Shown: positions 52,690 to 60,099 of the stretch, one piece after another | How positions within the stretch are numbered: the first letter of the stretch is position 1 | Layout: every line of letters starts with the position of its first letter | Source of the DNA: Companilactobacillus keshanensis | Lineage (GTDB): Bacteria; Bacillota; Bacilli; Lactobacillales; Lactobacillaceae | NCBI RefSeq assembly: GCF_003946205.1 | Contig: NZ_RHOS01000013.1 | Span: 1 to 61,184, forward strand | Direction of reading: 5' to 3' | Length of the DNA: 61,184 nucleotides | Notes under the pieces: generated by a model | The model's input: only the letters and a program-made list of their open reading frames with translations | Told to the model about the DNA's origin: nothing | Databases searched by the model: none | Position numbers and translations under genes: made by a program

Positions 52690-53759
52690 TAGCGTATCCT
52701 CCTGTTTTCTGACTCAAATTTTTCTAAGAAATCTACTAAGGCCTCGGCCCCCTCGTATGGCATCGCATTATATAAACTGGCACGCATACCGCCAACTAGA
52801 CGATGCCCTTTCAAATTAACTAAATTATTTTCTTGAGCTTTTTCAATGAACTTTTTATCTAGTTTGGGATCACCAGTACTAAAGACTAGGTTTGTCAGTG
52901 AACGTGATTTTTTTTCAACTGTATTATTGAATAGTTTAGAATTGTCTAAAAAGTCGTATACTAAGCTTGATTTTTGACGATTACGATTCTCAATTTCAGG
53001 CACACCACCAAGATCCTTGAGCCACTTTAAAACTAGATCAGCAGCATAAATCGCAAATACGGGTGGAGTGTTCAACATCGAATTCTTTTTAGCAAGAATT
53101 TTATAATTCCACATACTTGGAAGATCGGTATCAACAATTAGATCCTTTCGAATTATTACGATAGTCAATCCGGCAATACCAAGATTCTTTTGTGCCCCGC
53201 CGTAGATCAGATCAACATTTTCAAGTCGATAATCTTGCGCCAAGAAATTTGAAGATACATCTAATACCAGATGTTTAAGGTCTGGTAATTGGTCATACGC
53301 TGTACCTTCGATCGTATTATTAGTCGTCAAATGAATATAATCTAAAGACTGTTGCGGTTGACTGATTTTAGGAATATTGTGATATTGGTTGTCCTTTGAT
53401 GAAGCAATCGTATCGACCGTTATTCCGGCTTTTTTTGCCTCTTCTTGTGCACGAATGGCCCAATGGCCTGTATCAACTAATCCAATGTGTTTTGTTTTTG
53501 CAATATTTAATGGTATCGTCGCAAATTGTGTCGTGGCACCACCTTGTAGAAATAATATTTCGTAATCATCAGTTAAATTTAATAGATCTCGTAAATTTGT
53601 TTTGGCCCCATTAATTATGTTTTCAAAAAGATCAGAACGATGAGAAATCTCCATTACACTCATTCCTGAATCGTTAAATGATGGCAGATCACGTTTGATT
53701 TGGTTAATAACACTTGTAGGCAACATGGCTGGCCCAGCTGCAAAATTATATACTGACAT
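52689..53759 (-). CDS. serC: Phosphoserine aminotransferase
   Basis: 356 residues, class V PLP aminotransferase. Converts 3-phosphohydroxypyruvate and glutamate to phosphoserine. It starts YNFAAGPAMLPTSVINQIKR and holds FLQGGATTQFATIPLNI (phosphate loop near 75), the PLP Lys in YGGAQKNLGIAGLTIVI (near 192) and LVGGMRASLYNAMPYEGAEA at the end. RBS AAAGGGATGAAGAT. It follows a 185-base leader with a leader peptide and a terminator 24 bases before its ATG. Confidence 0.96.
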   Translation of the reverse strand: MSVYNFAAGPAMLPTSVINQIKRDLPSFNDSGMSVMEISHRSDLFENIINGAKTNLRDLLNLTDDYEILFLQGGATTQFATIPLNIAKTKHIGLVDTGHWAIRAQEEAKKAGITVDTIASSKDNQYHNIPKISQPQQSLDYIHLTTNNTIEGTAYDQLPDLKHLVLDVSSNFLAQDYRLENVDLIYGGAQKNLGIAGLTIVIIRKDLIVDTDLPSMWNYKILAKKNSMLNTPPVFAIYAADLVLKWLKDLGGVPEIENRNRQKSSLVYDFLDNSKLFNNTVEKKSRSLTNLVFSTGDPKLDKKFIEKAQENNLVNLKGHRLVGGMRASLYNAMPYEGAEALVDFLEKFESENRRIR

Positions 53760-53782
53760 ATCTTCATCCCTTTCAAAATTAT

Positions 53783-53813
53783 AAAAAAAGTCCCCACAGA
53801 CAGCTGTGGGGAC
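53783..53813 (-). terminator. Attenuator terminator of serCA
   Basis: GTCCCCACAG / CTGTGGGGAC with a short loop and seven T, 24 bases before serC. Its 5' arm can instead pair with CTGTGGGG at 53840-53833, making an antiterminator. Confidence 0.9.
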
Positions 53814-53882
53814 TACGTTAGTACATTTATTGCCCCACAGTTTTCAATCGCTTGAAATCCATGTGGCTAATCGTAAATAAGC

Positions 53883-53945
53883 CTACACGGATAACCATGT
53901 AGACAAGGAGGAGCTTATTAAGATAAAATGAAATTGTTCTAACAT
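53883..53945 (-). CDS. Serine-rich leader peptide of serCA
   Basis: 20 codons plus TAG, ATG preceded by GGAGG with a ten-base spacer. The peptide's second half reads ISSSLSTWLSV: five of 20 residues are Ser, with a run of three (AGC TCC TCC), then TCT and TCC. The Ser run overlaps one arm of the first hairpin, and the stop codon lies in its other arm, as in classical amino-acid leader peptides (trp, his, thr). Its amino acid is that of the operon it precedes. Confidence 0.8.
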   Translation of the reverse strand: MLEQFHFILISSSLSTWLSV

Positions 53946-53975
53946 AATTAGTAATCCTCCAATTAATTTAGAGAT

Positions 53976-54004
53976 ATTCTAACAATGAATGCTTAAAGTG
54001 TCAA
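53976..54004 (-). promoter_or_regulatory. Promoter of the serCA operon
   Basis: Minus strand TTGACA, 17-base spacer, TAGAAT: near consensus, about 30 bases before the leader-peptide ATG. A strong unregulated promoter fits control by attenuation. Confidence 0.85.
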
Positions 54005-54033
54005 TATCAGTATACAGAAAACGAGGAATTTAA

Positions 54034-54654
54034 ATGACAGAATTTTATCTAGTAAGGCATGGTCAGACTACTGCTAATGCTACTGGTATCAAGCAAGGAA
54101 GCATTAATAATGAGATGACGCATTTAACTGAAGTCGGAAAAACGCAAGTTGAAAAATTACACAAAACTTTCGACATTTCTAATTTGGATCAAATTATTAG
54201 CAGTCCGCTTTTTAGAACTTTAGAAACAACCAATATTTTAAATGATGGCTATAATTTACCCATTTCAACCGACAAAAGACTGATCGAAATTTCCTATGGA
54301 CAGTGGGACGGACTGAAAAATGCCGACTTAAAGGCCGCCTATCCTGAACTATTCGATCCATATATCCAGGATGTTTTACCAGACTATGTTCAAAAAGCAA
54401 CTCGTGGCGAAACATTTGACGGAGTTGCTGATCGTATTAAAGAATTTTTAGTCGAAACGGCCCAGAAATTTCCAGATCAAAAAATATTACTTGTAACACA
54501 TGGATTTTCTATAAAGGCTGCTATGTTAGGCTTATTTCACCCAGATGATCCTATGATGATTCCTGAACCAGATAATGCCAGCGTAACCAAACTGATTGTT
54601 TTGGGAAAGAGTCGCAAGTATTATTTGAAATACTATAATCGGCAGAGAGCGTAG
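54034..54654 (+). CDS. Histidine phosphatase family protein, possible phosphoserine phosphatase
   Basis: 206 residues, branch 1 histidine phosphatase (phosphoglycerate-mutase-like). FYLVRHGQTTANATGIKQGS carries the phospho-accepting His, SSPLFRTLETTNIL the phosphate-binding Arg, ISYGQWDGLK the acid, and VTHGFSIKAAML the second His. It is not the glycolytic mutase, which is at 3720. It is divergent from serC across a shared intergenic region, and serB is missing from the operon. Some family members are metal-independent phosphoserine phosphatases, so that is a plausible role (inference). RBS GAGGAATTTAA. Confidence 0.85.
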   Translation: MTEFYLVRHGQTTANATGIKQGSINNEMTHLTEVGKTQVEKLHKTFDISNLDQIISSPLFRTLETTNILNDGYNLPISTDKRLIEISYGQWDGLKNADLKAAYPELFDPYIQDVLPDYVQKATRGETFDGVADRIKEFLVETAQKFPDQKILLVTHGFSIKAAMLGLFHPDDPMMIPEPDNASVTKLIVLGKSRKYYLKYYNRQRA

Positions 54655-54662
54655 GAAATATT

Positions 54663-54917
54663 ATGTCAGAAATAAAGATCGATAATTCAACGACCTTAGA
54701 AGATGCAAAAGAACTTATTTTGAAACCAGAACTTGAGAAAATCATTCTTAATGTTGATATTGCGGCAGATTATTTACCGATCCTTTATCATGTTTTTCGA
54801 CTAAACAGGATCACAATCCTTGGGAATAAAAAGGCCGTCAGCATCGCCCCTAATATTATTTTAAATGACAATGTTAATGGTTACGACGAACGAGCAATTT
54901 TTGTTGAAGTGAAATAA
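54663..54917 (+). CDS. Unknown 84-residue protein in operon with the histidine phosphatase
   Basis: 84 residues, eight bases after the phosphatase stop; GTAGGAAAT is the ribosome site. Alternating strands and helices: LEDAKELILKPELEKIILNV, YLPILYHVFRLNRITILGNK, then an acidic end YDERAIFVEVK. No membrane segment or motif that I recognise. Co-transcription with the phosphatase is likely because the next terminator is after this gene. Confidence 0.6.
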   Translation: MSEIKIDNSTTLEDAKELILKPELEKIILNVDIAADYLPILYHVFRLNRITILGNKKAVSIAPNIILNDNVNGYDERAIFVEVK

Positions 54918-54919
54918 AA

Positions 54920-54957
54920 TAACACGCTGATCAGTGAAATCACTAATTAGCGTGTTG
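54920..54957. terminator. Shared bidirectional terminator
   Basis: AACACGCT / AGCGTGTT with an inner AGTGA / TCACT helix, between the plus-strand phosphatase operon and the minus-strand membrane protein gene. Confidence 0.85.
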
Positions 54958-54958
54958 C

Positions 54959-55363
54959 TTATTTACTACTTTTTAGAATTTTATTAAGATGATCATTTTG
55001 AACGAATAAATAAAATGAACTAACAATGGCATATAAATTATACAAGCTAAAAACAATCATCCAAGTTATTTTACTAGTAAAATTTGTCGTCAGAAGCATC
55101 TTCAAAGATTGAGTTACTGAAATATTCCACGTTTGTCCTATTTGAACTGAAAAAATAATCATTATCAAAATTGAAACGACTATTCCCGCCATTTGATGAA
55201 CATTAACAAAATTTTCTTTCAATTCCACTAGATCAGAACGGCCGTCTTTACCTGATGTTAAATTATATTTAAGCTCCAATACACTTTGAATCAGGCTAAG
55301 TCCTAGAAATACTGCCGTTATAAGTAGCCAAATAAGTGTCATAATAACTAGTATTTGATCCAT
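54959..55363 (-). CDS. Unknown small membrane protein
   Basis: 134 residues with three predicted helices: about 4-27 (VIMTLIWLLITAVFLGLSLI), 58-76 (AGIVVSILIMIIFSV) and 98-120 (ITWMIVFSLYNLYAIVSSFY), with polar loops between. No motif recognised. ATG with RBS GAGGGAATAATG. Monocistronic. Between it and the next minus-strand gene (55364-55740) lie a terminator and a folded element but no gene. Confidence 0.6.
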   Translation of the reverse strand: MDQILVIMTLIWLLITAVFLGLSLIQSVLELKYNLTSGKDGRSDLVELKENFVNVHQMAGIVVSILIMIIFSVQIGQTWNISVTQSLKMLLTTNFTSKITWMIVFSLYNLYAIVSSFYLFVQNDHLNKILKSSK

Positions 55364-55558
55364 TATTCCCTCTTAGATTATTTTATAGTTTCTAAAAATG
55401 GCCGCTGCGGAATCAAGTTATTACACACCTGTTACACAGCTCCTACGGTTAGTTACTATCATTTAATATATAATTACTACTCTTTTAGTATACAGATTTA
55501 ATATTAAGAAATTGTATACTTCATGCTTTTTTATATTTTAAAAACATAAAATAACAAT

Positions 55559-55600
55559 TAAAGGCAGGACTTCTCAAAATATTGAAGTCCTGCCTTTAAA
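55559..55600 (-). terminator. Strong bidirectional terminator after the hydroxyacid dehydrogenase
   Basis: Perfect 14-base arms AAAGGCAGGACTTC / GAAGTCCTGCCTTT with a ten-base loop, A/T-rich on both sides. Confidence 0.85.
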
Positions 55601-55623
55601 ATTTTAATTCACATATTTAAAAC

Positions 55624-55732
55624 GAGTTCCGAAAGACAACTCCCTGCGCTTACTACGGATAACGAGTATGGCATAGACCGCCATTCTCATTACCCTAGGT
55701 AATGCTCAGGAGTTAAACGTCTTTCTCCACTC
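55624..55732 (-). repeat. Folded element D in the dehydrogenase 3' untranslated region
   Basis: Nested closing stems GAGT / ACTC, GAAAGAC / GTCTTTC and AACTCC / GGAGTT enclose at least two hairpins: ATTACC-CTA-GGTAAT and ATGGC-ATAGACC-GCCAT. The plan (layered closing stem with branched interior, between a stop codon and its terminator) is like repeat A, but the sequence is different. Single copy here. Function unknown. Confidence 0.6.
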
Positions 55733-55740
55733 TCTACTCT

Positions 55741-56685
55741 CTAATAACCTTTACTATAACTAACTAAATTTTCAACGACTTCACCGTTTTCGATATAGGA
55801 TTTCAAATTCTTCTTGAAAATCTTGAAAGCTCTTTCTTCATAATGAACACTTCTACCCGCATTATGTGGTGTCAAAATTACGTTCTTCATGTCCCATAAT
55901 GGACTGTCTTCTTTTAATGGTTCTGGATCAACGACATCTAATCCAGCTCCGGCAATTTCTTTTGTTTGTAATGCTTCAACTAAATCATTAGTGTTTGTTG
56001 ATTTGCCACGGCCAATACTAATAAAGTATGAAGTCTTAGCCATTTTTTTGAAGAAATCTTTATTAAACATTTTTTCTGTATCTGTTGTATCTGGTAATGA
56101 ATTTACGACAAAGTCTGCTTCTTTCAGATGTTTGTCTATATCATTCATAGATACCATCTTATCAATATTTGGTAGTGGTTGATCAGAATGTCTAACTCCG
56201 ATTGTACGCATTCCTAGTGCCTTAGCATACTGAGCCAATTGACTTCCAATATGACCAACCCCAACTAACATAACTGTCTTGTTATAAACTTCATCGTATT
56301 TTTTCTCACGGTGCCAAACTTTTTTAGTCTGATCCCAAGTTGATAAATTCATACTACGTTCAAACATCAACATGTAAGCCAAAGCCTGTTCAGCAATATT
56401 GATCGAATTAGCACCTGAACCAGTTGATAGCATAATTCCTTTTTCATCTAAAGCTCTTAAAGGTAGTGCGTCTACTCCAGCACGAATAGTTTGGATCCAA
56501 TTTAGAGTTTCACTATTTAAAATATCTTCTTGAAGTCTCTTTGACCAATCAAATAAAACTTCTACTCCTTTTAAGTCTTCGGAGGTAGCACTTTTGGCAG
56601 AAACCACATTGAGGTCTACACCTTTGATCTCCTCTAATTCTTGTTTTTGCTTGTCCGTTAGATCTACTAAACTTAAAACTTTCAT
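55741..56685 (-). CDS. D-2-hydroxyacid dehydrogenase (NAD-binding)
   Basis: 314 residues. Rossmann loop MLVGVGHIGSQLAQYAKALG (GxGxxG near 140), catalytic Arg in TIRAGVDALPL (near 87), ISIGRGKSTNTNDLVEALQT (near 220), and the Glu/His pair VDPEPLKEDSPLWDMKNVIL with TPHNAG near 272. Family members reduce 2-keto acids (2-ketoisocaproate, phenylpyruvate, glyoxylate, pyruvate); the substrate is not clear. It lacks the ACT domain of SerA. No RBS better than AGTGGGGAAGC is present. Confidence 0.88.
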   Translation of the reverse strand: MKVLSLVDLTDKQKQELEEIKGVDLNVVSAKSATSEDLKGVEVLFDWSKRLQEDILNSETLNWIQTIRAGVDALPLRALDEKGIMLSTGSGANSINIAEQALAYMLMFERSMNLSTWDQTKKVWHREKKYDEVYNKTVMLVGVGHIGSQLAQYAKALGMRTIGVRHSDQPLPNIDKMVSMNDIDKHLKEADFVVNSLPDTTDTEKMFNKDFFKKMAKTSYFISIGRGKSTNTNDLVEALQTKEIAGAGLDVVDPEPLKEDSPLWDMKNVILTPHNAGRSVHYEERAFKIFKKNLKSYIENGEVVENLVSYSKGY

Positions 56686-56846
56686 TATGCTTCCCCACTT
56701 CTTAGGAATATTTTTTTATACAATAACACACGATAGTGTTTATTGATTATTTCTATAACCAGTCTATAACATTTGGTGGTGTATGATACAATAAAATGCG
56801 TAACTCAAATATTTGCTTTATTTCATTTGTTATGTTATTAAAATCG

Positions 56847-56872
56847 ATTGCTCCTAACGGAGCAATTTTTTA
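56847..56872 (+). terminator. Terminator-like hairpin in the glpF upstream region
   Basis: ATTGCTCC-TAAC-GGAGCAAT plus six T, 140 bases before the glpF start. With TACAAT at about 56790 it could end a short RNA or be a leader attenuator. The remainder of the 326-base gap 56686-57011 is AT-rich, with GGGGT as the glpF ribosome site. Confidence 0.7.
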
Positions 56873-57011
56873 TTGTATAAGTAATGTTATATCACTAAAG
56901 ACAAGATGTTTTAACGAATTTATCCTATCTAATCCCATTTCTGATATATTTTTTTAACTAATGAATAATTAAGGTTGTTTTGAGAAATAATTTTATTGGG
57001 GTATTAAAAAT

Positions 57012-57731
57012 ATGCACTATTCATTATTAACACGTCTAATTGCAGAATTTATTGGTACTGCAATCATGGTTGCTTTAGGTAATGGTTCAGTTGCCAACGT
57101 TGAATTAAAGGGAACTAAAGGTTTTCACGGTGGCTGGGTCCTTATTGGATTCGGGTATGGTATCGGTGTTATGATCCCAGCCATGATGTTTGGACCAATC
57201 TCTGGCGGACAAATTAATCCAGCGATGACATTGGCATTAGCTTTCAACAATGAATTTCCATGGGCCGAAGTCGGTCCCTATATTATTGCCCAATTCTTAG
57301 GTGCAATATTTGGTCAGGCTATGATCGTTGCCGCCTACAAACCATATTACGACAGAACTGACAATCTCGAATCTGTTCTGGGAACATTCTCAACGATCGA
57401 TGCTGCTGATAGTCGCATTAATGGATTTATCAACGAATTTATCGGGACCTTCCTTTTAGTTTTCGGAGCTGTTATGTTAACTTCTGACAAGCTCGATCCA
57501 CGTGCCGATTTTATTGGATTAGGATTTCTAGTCATGTGTTTGGTTGTTTCATTTGGTGGACCAACTGGACCTGCTTTGAACCCCGCTCGTGATCTTGGAC
57601 CACGTATTTTACATGCAATTTTGCCATTAAAGCATAAAGGATCATCGCAATGGAAATACAGCTGGGTACCAGTTGTCGCCCCTATCCTTGGAGCAATTTT
57701 GGCCGTTAAAGTATGTAGTTGGTTCTTTTAG
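57012..57731 (+). CDS. glpF: Glycerol uptake facilitator (MIP/aquaglyceroporin)
   Basis: 239 residues, six helices and two half-helices. The two NPA boxes are GGQINPAMTLALAF (near 70) and PTGPALNPARDLGPR (near 190); Asp directly after NPAR marks the glycerol-type branch. N-terminal AEFIGTAIMVALGNGSVANV is family typical. It passes glycerol, and in lactobacilli often also dihydroxyacetone, water or lactic acid. No glpK or glpD adjoins. A MITE-like element starts in its stop codon. Confidence 0.9.
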   Translation: MHYSLLTRLIAEFIGTAIMVALGNGSVANVELKGTKGFHGGWVLIGFGYGIGVMIPAMMFGPISGGQINPAMTLALAFNNEFPWAEVGPYIIAQFLGAIFGQAMIVAAYKPYYDRTDNLESVLGTFSTIDAADSRINGFINEFIGTFLLVFGAVMLTSDKLDPRADFIGLGFLVMCLVVSFGGPTGPALNPARDLGPRILHAILPLKHKGSSQWKYSWVPVVAPILGAILAVKVCSWFF

Positions 57732-57846
57732 AGAGTGCGACAAAACATGTTCAACTTTCGAGTATTAAAATAATAGACACTGTAATCCGATTTTGGATTA
57801 CAGTGTCTATTTATTTTAAACGGAAAAAATTATGTTTTGTCGCACA
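57730..57846 (+). mobile_element. MITE-like element B, copy 2
   Basis: About 111 bases between perfect 14-base terminal inverted repeats GTGCGACAAAACAT / ATGTTTTGTCGCAC (57735-57748 and 57832-57845). The central hairpin AGACACTGTAATCC / GGATTACAGTGTCT is perfect. Reverse-orientation copy at 29425-29543. The homologous flank AGAGAGTGC reaches into the glpF stop codon. Confidence 0.75.
57772..57808. terminator. Bidirectional terminator inside element B, shared by glpF and the ABC operon
   Basis: AATAGACACTGTAATCC / GGATTACAGTGTCTATT, A/T-rich tails on both strands, between two convergent genes. Confidence 0.85.
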
Positions 57847-57884
57847 TTTATACCATGGTTCTCTTTATATCCTCAAAATACAAT

Positions 57885-59108
57885 CTATTTATTATAAGAC
57901 AATCCTCGTTTAAACCTCTTCCAAAAACTAGAATCATCAGTCTGTAACATCAAACCTTGATAGATCTTACTAATATAAAATGTCATCAAGACAATACTCA
58001 AGATAAGTATCCCTAGTGATATAGCTATTTCCCAAACATTAGCCTCGGAATTAATAACTCTCATTGGCATAAAATATGATGAGAAAAATGGTACATATGA
58101 TAAGATTTTGACCGGCAAGGCATCAAGATGATTTTGGAATGGAAATGTCACGATAAATGCCAACACACTTAGCATTATCACAGGCTGAGCTGCCTTTGAC
58201 GCATCTTCAGCTTTCGTAACTAATGCACCACTGAATGCTGCTAAAATAGTATAGATAACTACTCCTAGCAACAAGAAAACTAGATTAATACTTAATAAAT
58301 TATGTAAAACGGAATTTATCAATGTATGATATTGCGACATGATATCCTTAGTCATTGAGGCTTTTTGGGCAATTAAATATCCACCCCAGCCACCGACCAG
58401 ATAAATAAGTATCTGAGACAAAACAACTAGTAGCACTCCTAAAACTTTTCCAATGAAATATTTGCTGGCAGTAGTACTGGAGAAAATAATTTCCATAATT
58501 TTGGTGCCCTTTTCAGAGGCGATCTCTTGAGCAGTTATTCCAGTATATGTTACTAGAATTGTATAAACCATACCGACTGTTACCCAAAAAGAAATTATTT
58601 TAGCAATCTTAGCAGTCCCAGTTTTCTTAGAGATTTTCTCTTTAAACGCAGGTTGGCGCTGCAACTGTTGAACTTGTTCTAAGGTCATCCCAGCTTTGGC
58701 ATAATTCAATTGTTGCTGAATCTGACTGGTGAATGTGATGACTTTTGTTTTTAAAGAACTGTCGATCGAACTAGTACCGTAATAAGTCGCCTTAATCTGA
58801 TCTTTATCAGTGTTCAGAATCAAATATCCAGCTAATTTATTTTTATCCATAGCTTTTTTGGCATCAGAAACCGTCGTGACCTTCTTATCAACTGAGCTTT
58901 TATTAGTTTTGATAAATTGTTCGCGCATCTCCACTTCATTACTAATAACTGCAATCTTTGAGCCGCTGTCGGCACCATTGGCACTAGCATATCCAGCTCC
59001 CATACTGATTCCAAAAATAATGAATGGTCCTAAAACTAAAGCTACGAAACTCCACGATTTAATTTGTCTTAAAAACGTTTCAAACGTTACTATCCAAAGT
59101 TTATTCAT
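57885..59108 (-). CDS. ABC-2 type exporter permease (NatB-like)
   Basis: 407 residues from the ATG at 59108, which overlaps the ATPase stop (ATGAATAA) and follows GGCAGGTG; a GTG three codons upstream is less likely. One N-terminal helix, a large extracytoplasmic loop (about 45-160), then five or six helices from about 165. Landmarks ITAQEIASEKGTKIMEIIFS (the conserved E-K-G-T-x-x-x-E-I segment of NatB/YhaP-type permeases) and LGVLLVVLSQILIYLVGGW. Exports Na+ or, in other members, drugs or peptides; substrate unknown. Confidence 0.85.
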   Translation of the reverse strand: MNKLWIVTFETFLRQIKSWSFVALVLGPFIIFGISMGAGYASANGADSGSKIAVISNEVEMREQFIKTNKSSVDKKVTTVSDAKKAMDKNKLAGYLILNTDKDQIKATYYGTSSIDSSLKTKVITFTSQIQQQLNYAKAGMTLEQVQQLQRQPAFKEKISKKTGTAKIAKIISFWVTVGMVYTILVTYTGITAQEIASEKGTKIMEIIFSSTTASKYFIGKVLGVLLVVLSQILIYLVGGWGGYLIAQKASMTKDIMSQYHTLINSVLHNLLSINLVFLLLGVVIYTILAAFSGALVTKAEDASKAAQPVIMLSVLAFIVTFPFQNHLDALPVKILSYVPFFSSYFMPMRVINSEANVWEIAISLGILILSIVLMTFYISKIYQGLMLQTDDSSFWKRFKRGLSYNK

Positions 59109-59997
59109 TGATCGCACCTGCCTTCATTCTAAAAATTTCATTCAATGATGGTGGTTGCTGACTGAATTCTTCAATATATTTACCATCTGTCAATTTTGTA
59201 AATATTTCTTTACCTGCGGATTCATCGGCCAACTGTAATAAGTAACGATTTGATTCACGTTCAACCACTGAAGTGACTTTTGGCAATTGTTCTAATCGTT
59301 CTTTGGTCCAATCAGTTGTGACAAATAGATGTGTCTTTCCGAATGAATTTCTAACATCACTAACAGTCCCATCTAAAACTATCTCGCCATTTTTTAGCAT
59401 TACTAATTTATCGCAGAGCTCTTCGACATTTTCCATATCATGACTAGAAAAGATAATTGCTGCACCATTTTGTTTAGCTTCTAAAATTGCTTGCTTCAAT
59501 AAATCGGCATTAACTGGATCTAATCCACTAAATGGTTCGTCTAAAATAATCAATTTAGGATCGTGGATCATTGTACAAATCAACTGAACTTTTTGCTGAT
59601 TCCCTTTTGATAATGATTTGATTCGATCCTTTTTTGTTCCTTTAACTGCGAATTTTTTGAGCCACGTATCTATTTGAGGTCTGATTTCTTTAGCCGGACG
59701 ATTCTTCAATCTTGCTAAATAGACAATTTGTTGTTCTACCGTTAGTTTTGACATTAAACTTCGTTCTTCCGGTAAATAACCTATCTGGTCAAAAACCGTA
59801 TCGGTTATCGGTTTATCTTCCCAAGTTATTTCTCCGTCATATTGTAAAAAATTTAGGATACTGTGAAAAGTTGTCGATTTACCGGCACCGTTTTGACCAA
59901 TAAGACCAAGTATCTGACCATTTTCAACTGAAAAATTGATATCATTCAATGCTTTAACTGTTTTGAACTCTTTACTAACATGTTTTACATCGAGCAT
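59101..59997 (-). CDS. ABC transporter ATP-binding protein (NatA-like)
   Basis: 298 residues. Walker A GLIGQNGAGKSTTFHSILNF (near 38), Q-loop IGYLPEERSLMSKLTVE (near 80), signature LSKGNQQK (near 130), Walker B LIILDEPFSGLDPVNADLL (near 150), H-loop IFSSHDMENVEELCDKLVML (near 185). The C-terminal 80 residues follow the NatA/YhaQ pattern. It is upstream of and overlaps the permease gene. The start lies 103 bases from the divergent EamA gene. Confidence 0.9.
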   Translation of the reverse strand: MLDVKHVSKEFKTVKALNDINFSVENGQILGLIGQNGAGKSTTFHSILNFLQYDGEITWEDKPITDTVFDQIGYLPEERSLMSKLTVEQQIVYLARLKNRPAKEIRPQIDTWLKKFAVKGTKKDRIKSLSKGNQQKVQLICTMIHDPKLIILDEPFSGLDPVNADLLKQAILEAKQNGAAIIFSSHDMENVEELCDKLVMLKNGEIVLDGTVSDVRNSFGKTHLFVTTDWTKERLEQLPKVTSVVERESNRYLLQLADESAGKEIFTKLTDGKYIEEFSQQPPSLNEIFRMKAGAINE

Positions 59998-60099
59998 CGT
60001 GATTCTCCCCCCCTGATAATCTTTTTTTTAGTGTATCGTATAACCTTTTTTTCACCTAATTTTGTGGTAACATTTATTTTATTATCTGGGGGATATAAA

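Larger units (their letters stand above)
53783..53945 (-). promoter_or_regulatory. serCA leader: ribosome-mediated transcription attenuator
   Basis: The transcript holds alternative pairings. A: AATAAGC (inside the leader-peptide frame) and CTACATGG pair with CCGTGTAG and GCTTATT. B: GCCACATGG and TTTCAA pair with TTGAAA and CTGTGGGGC around a GCGA tetraloop. C: CTGTGGGG pairs with CCCCACAG (antiterminator). D: the terminator. CCGTGTAG can also pair with CCACATGG (seven of eight). A ribosome stalled at the Ser codons would cover CTACATGG, let CCGTGTAG take CCACATGG, free CTGTGGGG for the antiterminator, and allow readthrough. No T-box sequence is present. Confidence 0.75.

Noticed and set aside
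53783-53945. Metabolite riboswitch (SAM, THF, preQ1 type)
   Set aside because: No conserved core of these aptamers is visible, and the leader frame with Ser codons fits the pairings by itself.
53760-53960. T-box riboswitch before serC
   Set aside because: A T-box was expected for a Firmicutes serine operon, but there is no T-box sequence (GGGTGG-ACCGCG type) and no stem I with a specifier loop. A leader peptide explains the region better.
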